A stretch of 64,000 bases of DNA. It comes from Bacteroidales bacterium. GTDB lineage: Bacteria; Bacteroidota; Bacteroidia; Bacteroidales; JAFGXI01. The notes under the pieces were generated by a model, which worked only from the letters and a program-made list of their open reading frames with translations, was not told the origin of the DNA and did not search any database. Every line of letters begins with the position of its first letter. Position 1 is the stretch's first letter. A program made the translations under genes and the position numbers. Where the stretch lies: the NCBI GenBank assembly GCA_016936665.1, contig JAFGXI010000002.1:344658-408657 (forward strand), given 5' to 3'. Shown piece by piece: positions 26,015 through 35,428 of this stretch.

Positions 26015-28120
26015 CTACTCTTCGGGAGTTTCTTCCTCGGTAGGTTCTTCACCTTCTTCTGATGGTTCTTCCTCCGTTGAGTTTACATTGCTACCATCAC
26101 CTTCAACTGAAACAGCTGATGTTGGAGCAACAGGATAATCTGTCTTTAATACCTTTAATTCCGTACGTCTGTTCATTTGATGAGCGACTTCTTGCTCTTC
26201 TACTGTTGCCAATGTTTTAATGAATTGTTCAGTAAGCACATCTCCTTCTTTTAAGAATTCGTATCGATCTGCATCTTCTTTGCTAACGGAGGCCGGTTCT
26301 GCTTCACCATAACCTTTTGCAACTAACCGTTCTTTTGCTATTCCCTTTGTTATAAGGTAATCTACAACCGATTGCGCACGTTTTTGAGCTAATTCTCTAT
26401 TAGCTTGATCAGAACCTCTAAAGTCTGTATGAGATCCTAACTCGATAATAATATTAGGATTATCATTTAATATTTCAACTAAGTTGTCCAAAGAAGCCAT
26501 TGATTCCGGCAACAGATCAGCCTTTGTATATTCATAGAGGATATTAGGAATTTTAATAGGTTTCCATATAGGTTTCATGCTAATATCTACCACAAAATCT
26601 TTATCTTCCTCAATTCCTTTTGTTGATTCACCACCTTTGCCATTCAAATATTTTTCCATTTTTGAAAGCAATTGGTAATCTACATTTGGTTTTAATTTAA
26701 ATTCATACGAGCCATCTGCTGCAGTTATTGTTTCTTCAGCTGTTCCATCAGATCCTCTTAGTTCTACTTTAGCACCAACCAATGGAATTTCTGTTTTCTC
26801 ATCTTTTACTACACCTTTAATAGTAAACTGAAGTGGAGGTAAGTTGAACTGATAAATATCTTCTGCTCCTTTTCCACCTGGACGACTGGAAGTAAAAAAG
26901 CCTTGTTCTGAATTACCTTTAAAAATAATCCCAAAATCATCAGCTGGCGAATTTATAGGATATTTCATATTAGACACTGTGTATTTACCGGAGGCTTTGT
27001 CTAAAACTGCTTTAAAAATATCTAAGCCACCCATTCCTGCATGATAATCGGAAGAAAAATATAATTCACCATTTGATCGTATTACAGGATAAACTTCATT
27101 TCCGGGAGTATTAATTTCTGGTCCTAAATTGATAGGTTCGCCAAATGGAGATGTCTTTTTAGATCTTGTCATCATCCAAATATCTTTACCTCCGTACCCA
27201 CCAGGAAGGTCAGCGGCAAAATATAGAGTCATTTCTTTAGAATCAATAGAAGGATGACCATAACTAGCGGTATCGCTTCCGGGGAAAGTGATTGCTTCGC
27301 CCGCTTCAAAAGAAATTCCTCTTCTTGGTGCTTCATAAATTTTACAACCTAAAGATCTATTTTTTTCAACTTCGCAACGAGTAAAATACATCATTGTGCC
27401 TTTTTCTGTAACTGTAGAAGCACCTTCATCGTTGTCGGTGTTTACTGTTTCTCCTGGCATTGGCGCAGGTTCCGACCACTTTCCTTTTCGGTCTTGAGTA
27501 ACGGTATAAATATCGGTAAACCCAAAACCTGTAACAGCATGGGTTTCGTCGCCTTTAGAACCTGAACGAGTTGAAGAAAATAATACGATTCTATAATCTT
27601 TTTTACCCCATGTTGGACTAAAATCCATATCCTTAGAGTTGAATAATGGCATATTTTCTACAACATAGCGTGTAGGTTTCTCAATCCAACGGGCAGCCAT
27701 TTCACACGACTCTATACCAATTTTTGCTTTTTCGTCGTTTGGTACAAGTTTGCCATACGCTGCATATGTTTTAATTGCTTCTTCAAAATCGCCATTCTTT
27801 TTTTGCATATCTGCCATATACAAAACAGCGATTGGGTCTGGGTATTTAACTTTAATTGCTTTTTCAAACCATTTTTCAGCTTGTTTTGGTTCATTTTTTC
27901 TCATGTATGCAATTCCTGTATAGAAAGAAATGTTTGCAATACGAACAGGATCTTTTGTTTTTACAAAAGCATCTTTAAATAAATCGATAGCACTGGCATA
28001 CTCATTTAATTCAAGAGCTTCCATTGCTTTTAATTCTTCCTTACCTTGAGAATAAGCTAATGAAACGGTTAACATTAGAGTTAACAATAAAAGGGTCTTT
28101 TTAAATATCATAATTTTCAT
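26015..28120 (-). CDS. PorE-like TPR / PD40 / CRD / OmpA-C protein (T9SS-associated), copy 1
   Basis: A 701-residue envelope protein. In order: Sec signal peptide (1-25, ending LAYSQG, not a lipobox); TPR repeats (about 30-145); PD40/WD40-like beta-propeller (about 160-420, YFAADLPGGYGGKDIW, LYFSSDYHAGMGGLDIF); carboxypeptidase-regulatory-like domain (about 430-515); OmpA-like peptidoglycan-binding domain (about 545-660, HTDFRGSDQANRELAQKRAQSV with the diaminopimelate-binding Asp and Arg); and an acidic tail rich in Glu. This is the architecture of P. gingivalis PorE, which links the T9SS outer-membrane parts to peptidoglycan. A paralogue occurs at 53716-55770. The start could also be 28111 (MIFKK). 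Confidence 0.87.
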   Translation of the reverse strand: MKIMIFKKTLLLLTLMLTVSLAYSQGKEELKAMEALELNEYASAIDLFKDAFVKTKDPVRIANISFYTGIAYMRKNEPKQAEKWFEKAIKVKYPDPIAVLYMADMQKKNGDFEEAIKTYAAYGKLVPNDEKAKIGIESCEMAARWIEKPTRYVVENMPLFNSKDMDFSPTWGKKDYRIVLFSSTRSGSKGDETHAVTGFGFTDIYTVTQDRKGKWSEPAPMPGETVNTDNDEGASTVTEKGTMMYFTRCEVEKNRSLGCKIYEAPRRGISFEAGEAITFPGSDTASYGHPSIDSKEMTLYFAADLPGGYGGKDIWMMTRSKKTSPFGEPINLGPEINTPGNEVYPVIRSNGELYFSSDYHAGMGGLDIFKAVLDKASGKYTVSNMKYPINSPADDFGIIFKGNSEQGFFTSSRPGGKGAEDIYQFNLPPLQFTIKGVVKDEKTEIPLVGAKVELRGSDGTAEETITAADGSYEFKLKPNVDYQLLSKMEKYLNGKGGESTKGIEEDKDFVVDISMKPIWKPIKIPNILYEYTKADLLPESMASLDNLVEILNDNPNIIIELGSHTDFRGSDQANRELAQKRAQSVVDYLITKGIAKERLVAKGYGEAEPASVSKEDADRYEFLKEGDVLTEQFIKTLATVEEQEVAHQMNRRTELKVLKTDYPVAPTSAVSVEGDGSNVNSTEEEPSEEGEEPTEEETPEE

Positions 28121-28350
28121 TCTTTAGTACTTTTATGAAATTAGTGTAAAAATAGATAATTTTTGACTTATTCAAAAATCAATAACATTGACTTTCAAAA
28201 TAAGTGCCAAAATTTTTTATTAGTAGCCATAAATTCTATTTTTACGAACGATATAAAGTGTTGAAATGTGGCTTTTGATATTTAATATTTAACACATTTT
28301 ATCCTATATTGCTTAATAACTTTCTTGAGTAATAATATTAAGTTGAAGTT

Positions 28351-28962
28351 TTGAAAATATTACTTGTTACCGCCAGCGAAATTGAATATCGATCTTTGTC
28401 GATTTTTAAGTCCGATAAAGTTAATATAATTAATACAGGAATAGGTATTCCTAATACTTTAAACGCTCTTTACTTGTGTTTTAAAAATGAACATTACGAT
28501 TTAGTTATTAATATAGGCATTGCAGGTTCCTTCGACTTATCTATAGAAATAGGAAGTGTATTTTTTATTAAAAATGATGTTTATGCTGATATTGGTTTTC
28601 AAAGCTCTAATCACTTCATTCATATCAACAATTCATCTCTTAAACAGGAAAATATTTTTTTTAAAAATAAGAAACTTTTACCTAAAGAATTTCAAATAGA
28701 TGAGGTATCGGCTATTACGGTTAATTCAACTTCAGGTGAAAAAAAACAGATAGAAGAACGAATTAAACTTTTTAATGCTAGTGTTGAGACAATGGAATCG
28801 GCAGCTGTTTTCGACTTTTGTATAAGGCAAAACATTCCTTTTTATGTTATCAGATCGATATCTAACTACATTGAAGAACGAAATCCGGAAAAATGGAATA
28901 TATCTTTAGCATTAAGCAATTTACAAACTAAAATTTCTGATTTATTAAAGGCTTTACAATGA
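28351..28962 (+). CDS. mqnB: Futalosine hydrolase
   Basis: Nucleosidase of the futalosine menaquinone pathway, releasing dehypoxanthine futalosine. The 203-residue protein has the phosphorylase-like fold with the MKILLVTASEIEY N-terminus, NIGIAGSF, and the ETMESAAVFDFC segment typical of MTA/SAH-nucleosidase relatives. The start codon is TTG. Assignment to MqnB over an MTA/SAH nucleosidase rests on the 4-base overlap with mqnD. It is divergent from the first PorE-like gene across 230 bases in which I see no TAnnTTTG element. Confidence 0.9.
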   Translation: MKILLVTASEIEYRSLSIFKSDKVNIINTGIGIPNTLNALYLCFKNEHYDLVINIGIAGSFDLSIEIGSVFFIKNDVYADIGFQSSNHFIHINNSSLKQENIFFKNKKLLPKEFQIDEVSAITVNSTSGEKKQIEERIKLFNASVETMESAAVFDFCIRQNIPFYVIRSISNYIEERNPEKWNISLALSNLQTKISDLLKALQ

Positions 28963-29789
28963 AACGATATACTTTGGGATTTTCGACTTGCCCCAACGAT
29001 ACTTTTATTTTTGATGCATTAGTGCACCATAAAATAAACACGAAAGGAATTGAATTTGAATTAGTTCTTGGAGATGTTGAAGAACTTAACGCTATGGCAT
29101 TAAATTCTGAGCTGGATATTACTAAACTTAGCTATCACGCCTATGCTCACGTATGGAGAAGCTATCAAATTCTTAATTCAGGTTCTGCACTAGGTCGAAA
29201 TAACGGTCCTATCTTGGTTAGCAAGCGAAAGATATACCCTGATGAGATTTCTAATTTAAAAATAGGTATACCCGGAAAAAACACTACTGCCAATTTACTT
29301 TTCACAATAGCTTATCCTGAGGCTCTCAATAAAAAAGAGTATCTTTTTTCGGATATCGAAACCGCTCTTCTAGATGATGATATTGATGCTGGATTGATAA
29401 TTCACGAAACGAGGTTTACATACGAACAAAAAGGGTTGAAGAAAATTGTTGACTTAGGCGAGTATTGGGAGAAGTATACAAAGTCCCCTATTCCACTTGG
29501 TGGAATTGTTATTAAACGAGAAATACCAAGGAAAGATCAATTAATTATAGACAGGCTTATAAAAGAAAGTTTAGAATTTGCATATCAATTTCCTAATGAA
29601 CCGGTTGGGTTTATGAAGCAATTTGCGCAAGAAATGGATGAGTCTGTTATGAGAAAACATATCGAATTATATGTCAATCCGTTTTCGTTCGACCTTGGAG
29701 ATATTGGTAAAAAAGCAATTACTACTTTATATAAAAAAGCATCGGATCATCAATTAATAAAAGAGATGCCCGATGCTATTTTTGTTTAA
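28959..29789 (+). CDS. mqnD: 1,4-dihydroxy-6-naphthoate synthase (futalosine pathway)
   Basis: Converts cyclic dehypoxanthine futalosine to 1,4-dihydroxy-6-naphthoate. The 276-residue periplasmic-binding-protein fold has the family N-terminus STCPNDTFIFDALVH, then DVEELN, KLSYHAYAHV, and a conserved His in LIIHETRFTY. It overlaps mqnB by 4 bases (ATGA) and both are plus-strand. Menaquinone is used in anaerobic respiration. The other mqn genes (mqnA, C, E) are not in the window. Confidence 0.93.
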   Translation: MKRYTLGFSTCPNDTFIFDALVHHKINTKGIEFELVLGDVEELNAMALNSELDITKLSYHAYAHVWRSYQILNSGSALGRNNGPILVSKRKIYPDEISNLKIGIPGKNTTANLLFTIAYPEALNKKEYLFSDIETALLDDDIDAGLIIHETRFTYEQKGLKKIVDLGEYWEKYTKSPIPLGGIVIKREIPRKDQLIIDRLIKESLEFAYQFPNEPVGFMKQFAQEMDESVMRKHIELYVNPFSFDLGDIGKKAITTLYKKASDHQLIKEMPDAIFV

Positions 29790-29795
29790 ATTAAT

Positions 29796-32501
29796 TTATA
29801 GATATCTAAAAGAGATATTAATCACTTTAATCACTTCGTCGTTTTCGTTTAAAATAGGAGCATAAGTTTCATTTAATTTAACAGTTCTCCCATCAGGCGT
29901 ATTTAATTCGGTATCGAAGCTTACAATTTCGTTATTTTTTAGTTTTTCGAACAATTGTTCAGCCGCCATTTCGTAATTGGCAAACTGATAAAACTGACTA
30001 TGATGCATACCAATCACATCATCTTTTTTATTAAGTTGTAACAGCTCTAATACTTGATCGTTAACATCTATAATATTACCTTCAACATCGAAATCGACCA
30101 ACAATGCGACTTTATCAACCGCTCTTAGCAAGCCGTTAATCTCGGCTTCTTTTCTAGCCATTTCTTCTTGAGTTGCAAACATTTCTTCAAGATTCTGGCG
30201 CATTTCTTCTTCTTTTGCCATTATCTCTTCGTTTTGTTGAACGACTTGTTGTTCTTTTAGCACTTGCTCAGTAACATCGAAAGAAATATTCATTATTCTG
30301 TCGATTTGCCCACTTTCGTCGAGTACTGGTGAATAGGTCTCATTTAACCACATTGTTTCGCCATTCATTAATTGAACTTGAGCAACTCTGTTTACTGTTT
30401 TATCTTGACTTAAATCGTCCCAAAGCATTGCTGCTTCTTCCTCATAATTATCTGATACATAAAAATCTTGATGATTCTTGCCAATAATATCTTTTTCAGA
30501 GTTGAGCTTTAATACTTCAATGGCTCTTTTATTAACTTTAATTATTTCTGCATTTAAATTAAATTCGACAACAATAGCAGAGCTATTTAAAGCATTGATA
30601 ACTCCGGTTAATTCTGCTTCTTTTCTAGCCATCTCTTCTTGAGTAGCCTGCATTTCTTCTAAATTCTGACGCATTTCTTCTTCTTGAGCAGAAAGTTCTT
30701 CAGCCTGTTGACGCGACTGTTCAAGCAACTCTCTTGTTTGTTGAGCTGATTGTTGTCGAGCAATGGCTTGAGCAATATTTTCTGCTATATTTTCGCAAAA
30801 CTCTACTTCGAAAGCTTCAAGCTTTTTAAAGGATGCGATTTCAAACACACCATACAATTCGTTATTACTTATAAGTGGAACTATAAGTAAACTATTAGGT
30901 GTAGCATCACCAAGTCCTGAAGTAATAGTAATATAATCTTTGGGTAAATCAGTTAAAAAGGTTACTTTGCCTTCTAATGCTGTACTACCTAGTAGCCCAT
31001 CCCCTAATTTTATTTCGCTTTGCATATGTTTTCTCCTATCGTAAGCGTATGCAGATTCTAAAACCAGAGTCTCTTTATCTGAAGACAGTAAGAACAATGC
31101 TCCTTGATTAACATTTAAGTATTTAATAAGATTAGAAAGAATATTGTAGGTATATTCTTTTATTTCCATCTCATTATCTTGTAAAATTGCAGCAAATTTT
31201 GAGTGGCCTTCAACAGCCCATTTTCTTTGTTTTTCAATAGAAGACTGATGCTGCTCCTGCTCAAATACGTCTTTTAATTTATCTCTAACCTGAATTAATG
31301 TGTTGCCTAGTTGGTCTTTTTCACTTAAGGCAGTAAATTCAGTCTGATACTCCCCATTTCCAATTTCAACAGCAAAATCGGACATCTTTTGAATGCCTAA
31401 ATTGACAACATTAAGAGCTGTTTGCATCTCCCCAATTTCGTCTTTAGATTTAACTAGAAATGCTTTAGTAACAATACCTTTAGAAAGCTCGGAAAGGGCA
31501 TTTGTTACTCTTTTTAATGGATTGATAATGCTAGTTTTTAAAACTAAGAATAAAACAACAATGGCAATAATAAATATCATTATTCCTATAAAGAATAAAC
31601 TATAGGACGATGCATTCATATTTTCGATAAAATCGGCTTTACTAACTTGGTACACAAGAGTTCCTATAACCTCGTTATTGAAGCTTTTAATCGGAATTTG
31701 CATATAGTTGTATTGTTCAATCATATCAATTTTTTGACTTTGAATGATTTCTCCCTCAAAAAGGGGTTTAAAATCCGATAATTCAAACCCTTCTGTTTTA
31801 ATCATTATTACATTGTCGTTTATAAAATTGCTTGCATCATTCATCGCATCAACTTTATTCATAACGTTGTTATAAGTCTTATCAACTATTAAAGCATACG
31901 ACTCGTATTCTTCGGGTTTAAGTTCTTCAATAATATCTGATATTGGCAAGTTAACTTCTACTGTACCATAAAATTTATTTTTAATATTTACAGGTGAAAT
32001 GCCTCTTAAATCAATACCATAGCTTCCTATTTCTAAACCACTTACCGACTTTTTTTCATCAAATGCTTTTTGTATAGCTCTTCTTTTATGTATAACATTA
32101 TCGCCATACTTTTGAGACCGCGATCTAAATAATACAATACCAGGAGGAACATGACAGTTTATTGGTGGTATTTGAATTTGTTGTTGCACACCACCAAATT
32201 TTATTCTGTCAATTTCAGAATTAATGATATTCCATGCAGAATCGTTATTGTTTGTTTGATCGTAAACAACAAATGCAGACCGAATAGCGTAAGAATTTGC
32301 CAATGCATTAGAAAACTGAGAAAGATATTCCAATTTAGATTGTAATAACTCGTTAAAGTTCTTTTCTTTTGAAGTTAGAACTTTTTGCATTTCAGAATTA
32401 AAAACCTCTTTAAGTATCTGTCTATTAAGTAGGTACATACTACCACCTAAGATTGTTAAAGAAATAATAACTGGAATAAAGATTTTAGATTGTAATTTCA
32501 T
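29796..32501 (-). CDS. Membrane sensor: periplasmic domain, HAMP, GAF, two coiled-coil/PAS units, no output domain
   Basis: A 901-residue inner-membrane sensor. TM1 is about 6-24, a periplasmic Cache-like domain lies at about 25-296, and TM2 about 297-322. HAMP is about 323-375, GAF about 440-585, then a coiled coil and PAS (about 600-745), and a second coiled coil and PAS (about 755-901). The two coils share EEEMRQNLEEM and TQEEMARKEAE, so the coil-PAS unit looks duplicated. Nothing follows the second PAS: no histidine kinase, GGDEF, cyclase or MCP core. The periplasmic part has a CHVPPG motif, with a Cys-His pair that may bind a ligand. The start at 32501 (MKLQSK) was preferred to 32534. 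Signalling output is unknown. Confidence 0.8.
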   Translation of the reverse strand: MKLQSKIFIPVIISLTILGGSMYLLNRQILKEVFNSEMQKVLTSKEKNFNELLQSKLEYLSQFSNALANSYAIRSAFVVYDQTNNNDSAWNIINSEIDRIKFGGVQQQIQIPPINCHVPPGIVLFRSRSQKYGDNVIHKRRAIQKAFDEKKSVSGLEIGSYGIDLRGISPVNIKNKFYGTVEVNLPISDIIEELKPEEYESYALIVDKTYNNVMNKVDAMNDASNFINDNVIMIKTEGFELSDFKPLFEGEIIQSQKIDMIEQYNYMQIPIKSFNNEVIGTLVYQVSKADFIENMNASSYSLFFIGIMIFIIAIVVLFLVLKTSIINPLKRVTNALSELSKGIVTKAFLVKSKDEIGEMQTALNVVNLGIQKMSDFAVEIGNGEYQTEFTALSEKDQLGNTLIQVRDKLKDVFEQEQHQSSIEKQRKWAVEGHSKFAAILQDNEMEIKEYTYNILSNLIKYLNVNQGALFLLSSDKETLVLESAYAYDRRKHMQSEIKLGDGLLGSTALEGKVTFLTDLPKDYITITSGLGDATPNSLLIVPLISNNELYGVFEIASFKKLEAFEVEFCENIAENIAQAIARQQSAQQTRELLEQSRQQAEELSAQEEEMRQNLEEMQATQEEMARKEAELTGVINALNSSAIVVEFNLNAEIIKVNKRAIEVLKLNSEKDIIGKNHQDFYVSDNYEEEAAMLWDDLSQDKTVNRVAQVQLMNGETMWLNETYSPVLDESGQIDRIMNISFDVTEQVLKEQQVVQQNEEIMAKEEEMRQNLEEMFATQEEMARKEAEINGLLRAVDKVALLVDFDVEGNIIDVNDQVLELLQLNKKDDVIGMHHSQFYQFANYEMAAEQLFEKLKNNEIVSFDTELNTPDGRTVKLNETYAPILNENDEVIKVINISFRYL

Positions 32502-32636
32502 CGTAAACTTTTTAGCAAAATAACAAATTATCAAAATAAATTAGAAATAGTTGGTGTCGTAACAAATATAGTTAAAAATGTTGACTCAAAGTAACATGAA
32601 AAATTACGTTTACGAAATGAAGTAAGTTTCTGTTGA

Positions 32637-34061
32637 TTACCGTTTTGAATCTAAATATTTAAAAAACTCCATTTCAAAATTATCCTTTAACGATTTGGCA
32701 GGAGAAACTATCAACTTAAAATCTTGATCGATAAGATGATATTGAGGCCAAGTTATTAAGTTAAAATAATTAGCAATTTCAGTATTTTCACTTAAATAAT
32801 ATATAGACCACTGATATTTAAATTTTGATAATTTAAAAAATTGGTTGGGCGTATTATCAGTCACAATGCTCACTATTTCAATGTCATCTTTATGTTTATC
32901 GTAAAACATAGAAAGCCGATCTAGATCCTCCATACATTCAACGATGTCTGTTCGTAAAAACATTAAATAAATGGGTTTTCCTTTATTCTCGCTAATGTAA
33001 ACAAAATCTCCATCTCTGTTCATCACTTTGAAGTCGGGAATTTCCTCTCCTATTTTACTTTTATTTGAACGAAATTTTAGCTGTATGTTTTTAGCCATTT
33101 TTCTGTGCATCGGTACATTACTAAAATTTGCAATGGAGTCTAGGATTATATTCAATTGTGGTTTCGGAAATACTTTGTCATTTTCTTTAATAGGATGTAT
33201 AAGGGCATCGTGAATGCCTTTAATAGCCGCTAATTCTGCAAATGTTGAGTCTGATATTGAAACATTCATTAAAATATTTTCAATCAATTTCTTGGGACTT
33301 CTAGAGTAAGTAATTACTGAAAGCAAATCACTTCCATCTTTTGTGTTTGAATATGTCTGAAAAAAATCGTTGTACATCAAATTAAATAAAATCATATAAG
33401 GCTGATTATCCCATAAAATAGGTTTATTATTAAAATATCTTGATGTGATTGTTTTATAATCTCGATTTTTACCAATTAGCATTAAAGAATATACACTATA
33501 ATCGATGTAATCATTGAAAAAATCGGATCTCTCGTTGCCATAGTAACTATGAATTTTTGTTTGGAACCGTTCTTCGATTTTTTTTTGTGGAAACTGATAA
33601 ATCGAATCGAATTTTTTTGCTGTAAAGTCGGTAAAAATTAAATCGAAGGAATTAATCAAAGCGTTGATCTCATTTTTATCAGTATTATTTATTTCGATTC
33701 TTATCTCTGTAGGTTGGAAATAAATATTTAATAGATCGGCTTCTGTTTTATCTTTTTTTTCGGGTAAATTAATTCTATATTCTCTAATATTAGGATCAAC
33801 ATACATTGATGCTTTATATATGCCTAAATCGACAAACAATTGCTTGAATTTAGTTGTGCTATACTCGAAATAAAACGTGCCATTATTATCGGTACTAAGG
33901 TCTGCCACTGTATCGATTTTCTGAGTTATGTAATCAGAAACAGAGTAAAAAACAATTCGTTGCGATTTATATTCGCTACGCTCGCACTTAATAAGTGTCT
34001 GGCTGTTTGCCAGTTGATAAACACTTAAAGTTAGCCATATTACAATTTTGAATATTTTCAC
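32637..34061 (-). CDS. Exported thioredoxin-fold protein, active site lacking CXXC
   Basis: A 474-residue protein with an N-terminal signal peptide (1-20, ending LANSQ) and a large poorly recognised region (about 21-340). The latter resembles the carboxypeptidase-like plus helical N-terminal part of Bacteroidota TlpA proteins. A C-terminal thioredoxin-like domain covers about 345-474 (DFKVMNRDGDFVYISENKGKPIYLMFLRTD). Where TlpA has W-C-x-x-C, this has TDIVECMEDL with one cysteine, so it is not a normal disulphide reductase. The cis-proline equivalent, ITWPQYHLID, is present. It overlaps coaD by 4 bases. Confidence 0.7.
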   Translation of the reverse strand: MKIFKIVIWLTLSVYQLANSQTLIKCERSEYKSQRIVFYSVSDYITQKIDTVADLSTDNNGTFYFEYSTTKFKQLFVDLGIYKASMYVDPNIREYRINLPEKKDKTEADLLNIYFQPTEIRIEINNTDKNEINALINSFDLIFTDFTAKKFDSIYQFPQKKIEERFQTKIHSYYGNERSDFFNDYIDYSVYSLMLIGKNRDYKTITSRYFNNKPILWDNQPYMILFNLMYNDFFQTYSNTKDGSDLLSVITYSRSPKKLIENILMNVSISDSTFAELAAIKGIHDALIHPIKENDKVFPKPQLNIILDSIANFSNVPMHRKMAKNIQLKFRSNKSKIGEEIPDFKVMNRDGDFVYISENKGKPIYLMFLRTDIVECMEDLDRLSMFYDKHKDDIEIVSIVTDNTPNQFFKLSKFKYQWSIYYLSENTEIANYFNLITWPQYHLIDQDFKLIVSPAKSLKDNFEMEFFKYLDSKR

Positions 34062-34540
34062 AAAATTTGATTATAAATAGCTTCAGGTAAAAAATCTTTA
34101 GCATCGCCGCCATGTCGAATAATATCTCTAACAATGGTTGAGCTAACAGCGGTGAGTTCTGGCGAAGTTAAAAGAAATACCGACTCCACAGAAGCATCCA
34201 TTTTTTTATTCATTTGAGCAATCGCACGCTCATATTCGAAATCGGATGATGTTCTCAACCCTCTTAATAAATATTTTGCATTTTTATTTTTGCAATATTC
34301 TATGGTAAGACCACTATAAACATCAACCTCAACTTTAGGCTCATCTATAAACGTGTTTTCTATCCATTGTTTGCGTTTATCTATTTCGAAAAATCCTTTT
34401 TTATCGGAATTTGATCCTATTGCGATAATAACTTTATCGAAAAGACTTAATGCTCTTAAAACAATATCTTGATGCCCTACCGTAAAAGGGTCGAAAGAAC
34501 CCGGAAATATCGCTATTTTTTGCATGCTCATATTTTTCAT
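34058..34540 (-). CDS. coaD: Phosphopantetheine adenylyltransferase
   Basis: Fourth step of coenzyme A synthesis. The 160-residue protein has the nucleotidyltransferase T/HxGH motif GSFDPFTVGHQDIV near residues 14-27, then RGLRTSSDFEYE and the C-terminal ISSTIVR-like segment (AVSSTIVRDI). The likely start is 34531 or 34540 (MSMQK or MKNM). It overlaps the thioredoxin-fold gene by 4 bases. CoaX, the first step of the same pathway, is also in the window. Confidence 0.97.
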   Translation of the reverse strand: MKNMSMQKIAIFPGSFDPFTVGHQDIVLRALSLFDKVIIAIGSNSDKKGFFEIDKRKQWIENTFIDEPKVEVDVYSGLTIEYCKNKNAKYLLRGLRTSSDFEYERAIAQMNKKMDASVESVFLLTSPELTAVSSTIVRDIIRHGGDAKDFLPEAIYNQIL

Positions 34541-34584
34541 TTAAATTATTAATCTTGATATATCAAAATCTTAGTATTAATATT

Positions 34585-35373
34585 CTAACGATTTAGTTGT
34601 TCATTTAAACCGTAAATATACGATAAAGCTTTTAGACTTCTTGAGCCGTACCATGCAAACATCTCGCCATCGACTAATTCAACTCTTAATCGAGGTAGTT
34701 TTGACTTATAATATTCAACATCAGGCATTTTAAAGGGATAAGGTTCTGAAGATAAAAAGAGAAATTCGGCATCTGAGTTATAAATTTCGTCGAAGTCAAT
34801 TTCCGGATATCTATCGCTCCTATTTATATAACAATTATCGAAGCCTGCTAATTCGAGCATTGCATTTATATAGGTATGGTTTGATACCGTGTAAAAAGGT
34901 TTTTTCCAAATTAAATAAATAACTTTTGGTTTAATTTTATTGGTATTTAATAAAAATGTTTTCTCCTTAATATTATTTAATAATTGGTTACCAGACTCAA
35001 CAGTATCTAAAATCTTCGATAGTCGGCGAATCATAATTAAATTATCTTCCCAAGATTCAATATTAAACATTACCACATCGAATAATAGCGCAAGATGCTC
35101 AACTGTTTCCTTTTCGTTTTCTTCTTTAACTACAAAAATTACTGAAGGATTGAGGAGTTGAACCGTTTCCGAATCGATATTTTTTGGGCCACCTACTATT
35201 GGCAAACTACTCATCAATTCTTGTGTGTATTTACAAAAATTTGTTCTTCCCACTATATTATTAGCTCTTCCTAAATCGCAAATCGTTTCTGTAATAGATG
35301 GAACTAAGGAGAGAATCCTGCTATAATTAAAAACAGGCAACGGATCGGTATGTTTATCGAGAATATATAGCAT
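34585..35373 (-). CDS. BtuF-like helical-backbone metal/cobalamin-binding protein without signal peptide
   Basis: A 262-residue protein of the ABC substrate-binding helical-backbone family (RILSLVPSITETICDLG at residues 18-34, then GRTNFC, VGGPKNIDSETVQLLNPSVIFV). It begins MLYILDKHTDPLPV with no signal peptide or lipobox, so it is predicted cytosolic, unlike BtuF. No transporter genes are adjacent. Cytosolic relatives are common in Bacteroidota and their role is unknown. A terminator hairpin ends exactly at its start codon. The gap to coaD is 44 bases. Confidence 0.8.
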   Translation of the reverse strand: MLYILDKHTDPLPVFNYSRILSLVPSITETICDLGRANNIVGRTNFCKYTQELMSSLPIVGGPKNIDSETVQLLNPSVIFVVKEENEKETVEHLALLFDVVMFNIESWEDNLIMIRRLSKILDTVESGNQLLNNIKEKTFLLNTNKIKPKVIYLIWKKPFYTVSNHTYINAMLELAGFDNCYINRSDRYPEIDFDEIYNSDAEFLFLSSEPYPFKMPDVEYYKSKLPRLRVELVDGEMFAWYGSRSLKALSYIYGLNEQLNR

Positions 35374-35406
35374 AAAAAAGCACAGAATGTATAAAACGTT
35401 CTGTGC
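35374..35406 (-). terminator. Terminator of fabG abutting the next start codon
   Basis: Stem GCACAGAA (35380-35387) pairs with TTCTGTGC (35399-35406), with a minus-strand T-run (35374-35379) that touches the ATG at 35373. It could end fabG transcripts or form a leader hairpin for the downstream gene. Confidence 0.8.
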
Positions 35407-35428
35407 AGAATTTTATTATAATAATTTT

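Noticed and set aside
25948..26052. Longer PurM N-terminus starting at 26052
   Set aside because: It would pass through the OmpA-like gene's terminator and overlap its coding end; the residues show no PurM similarity.
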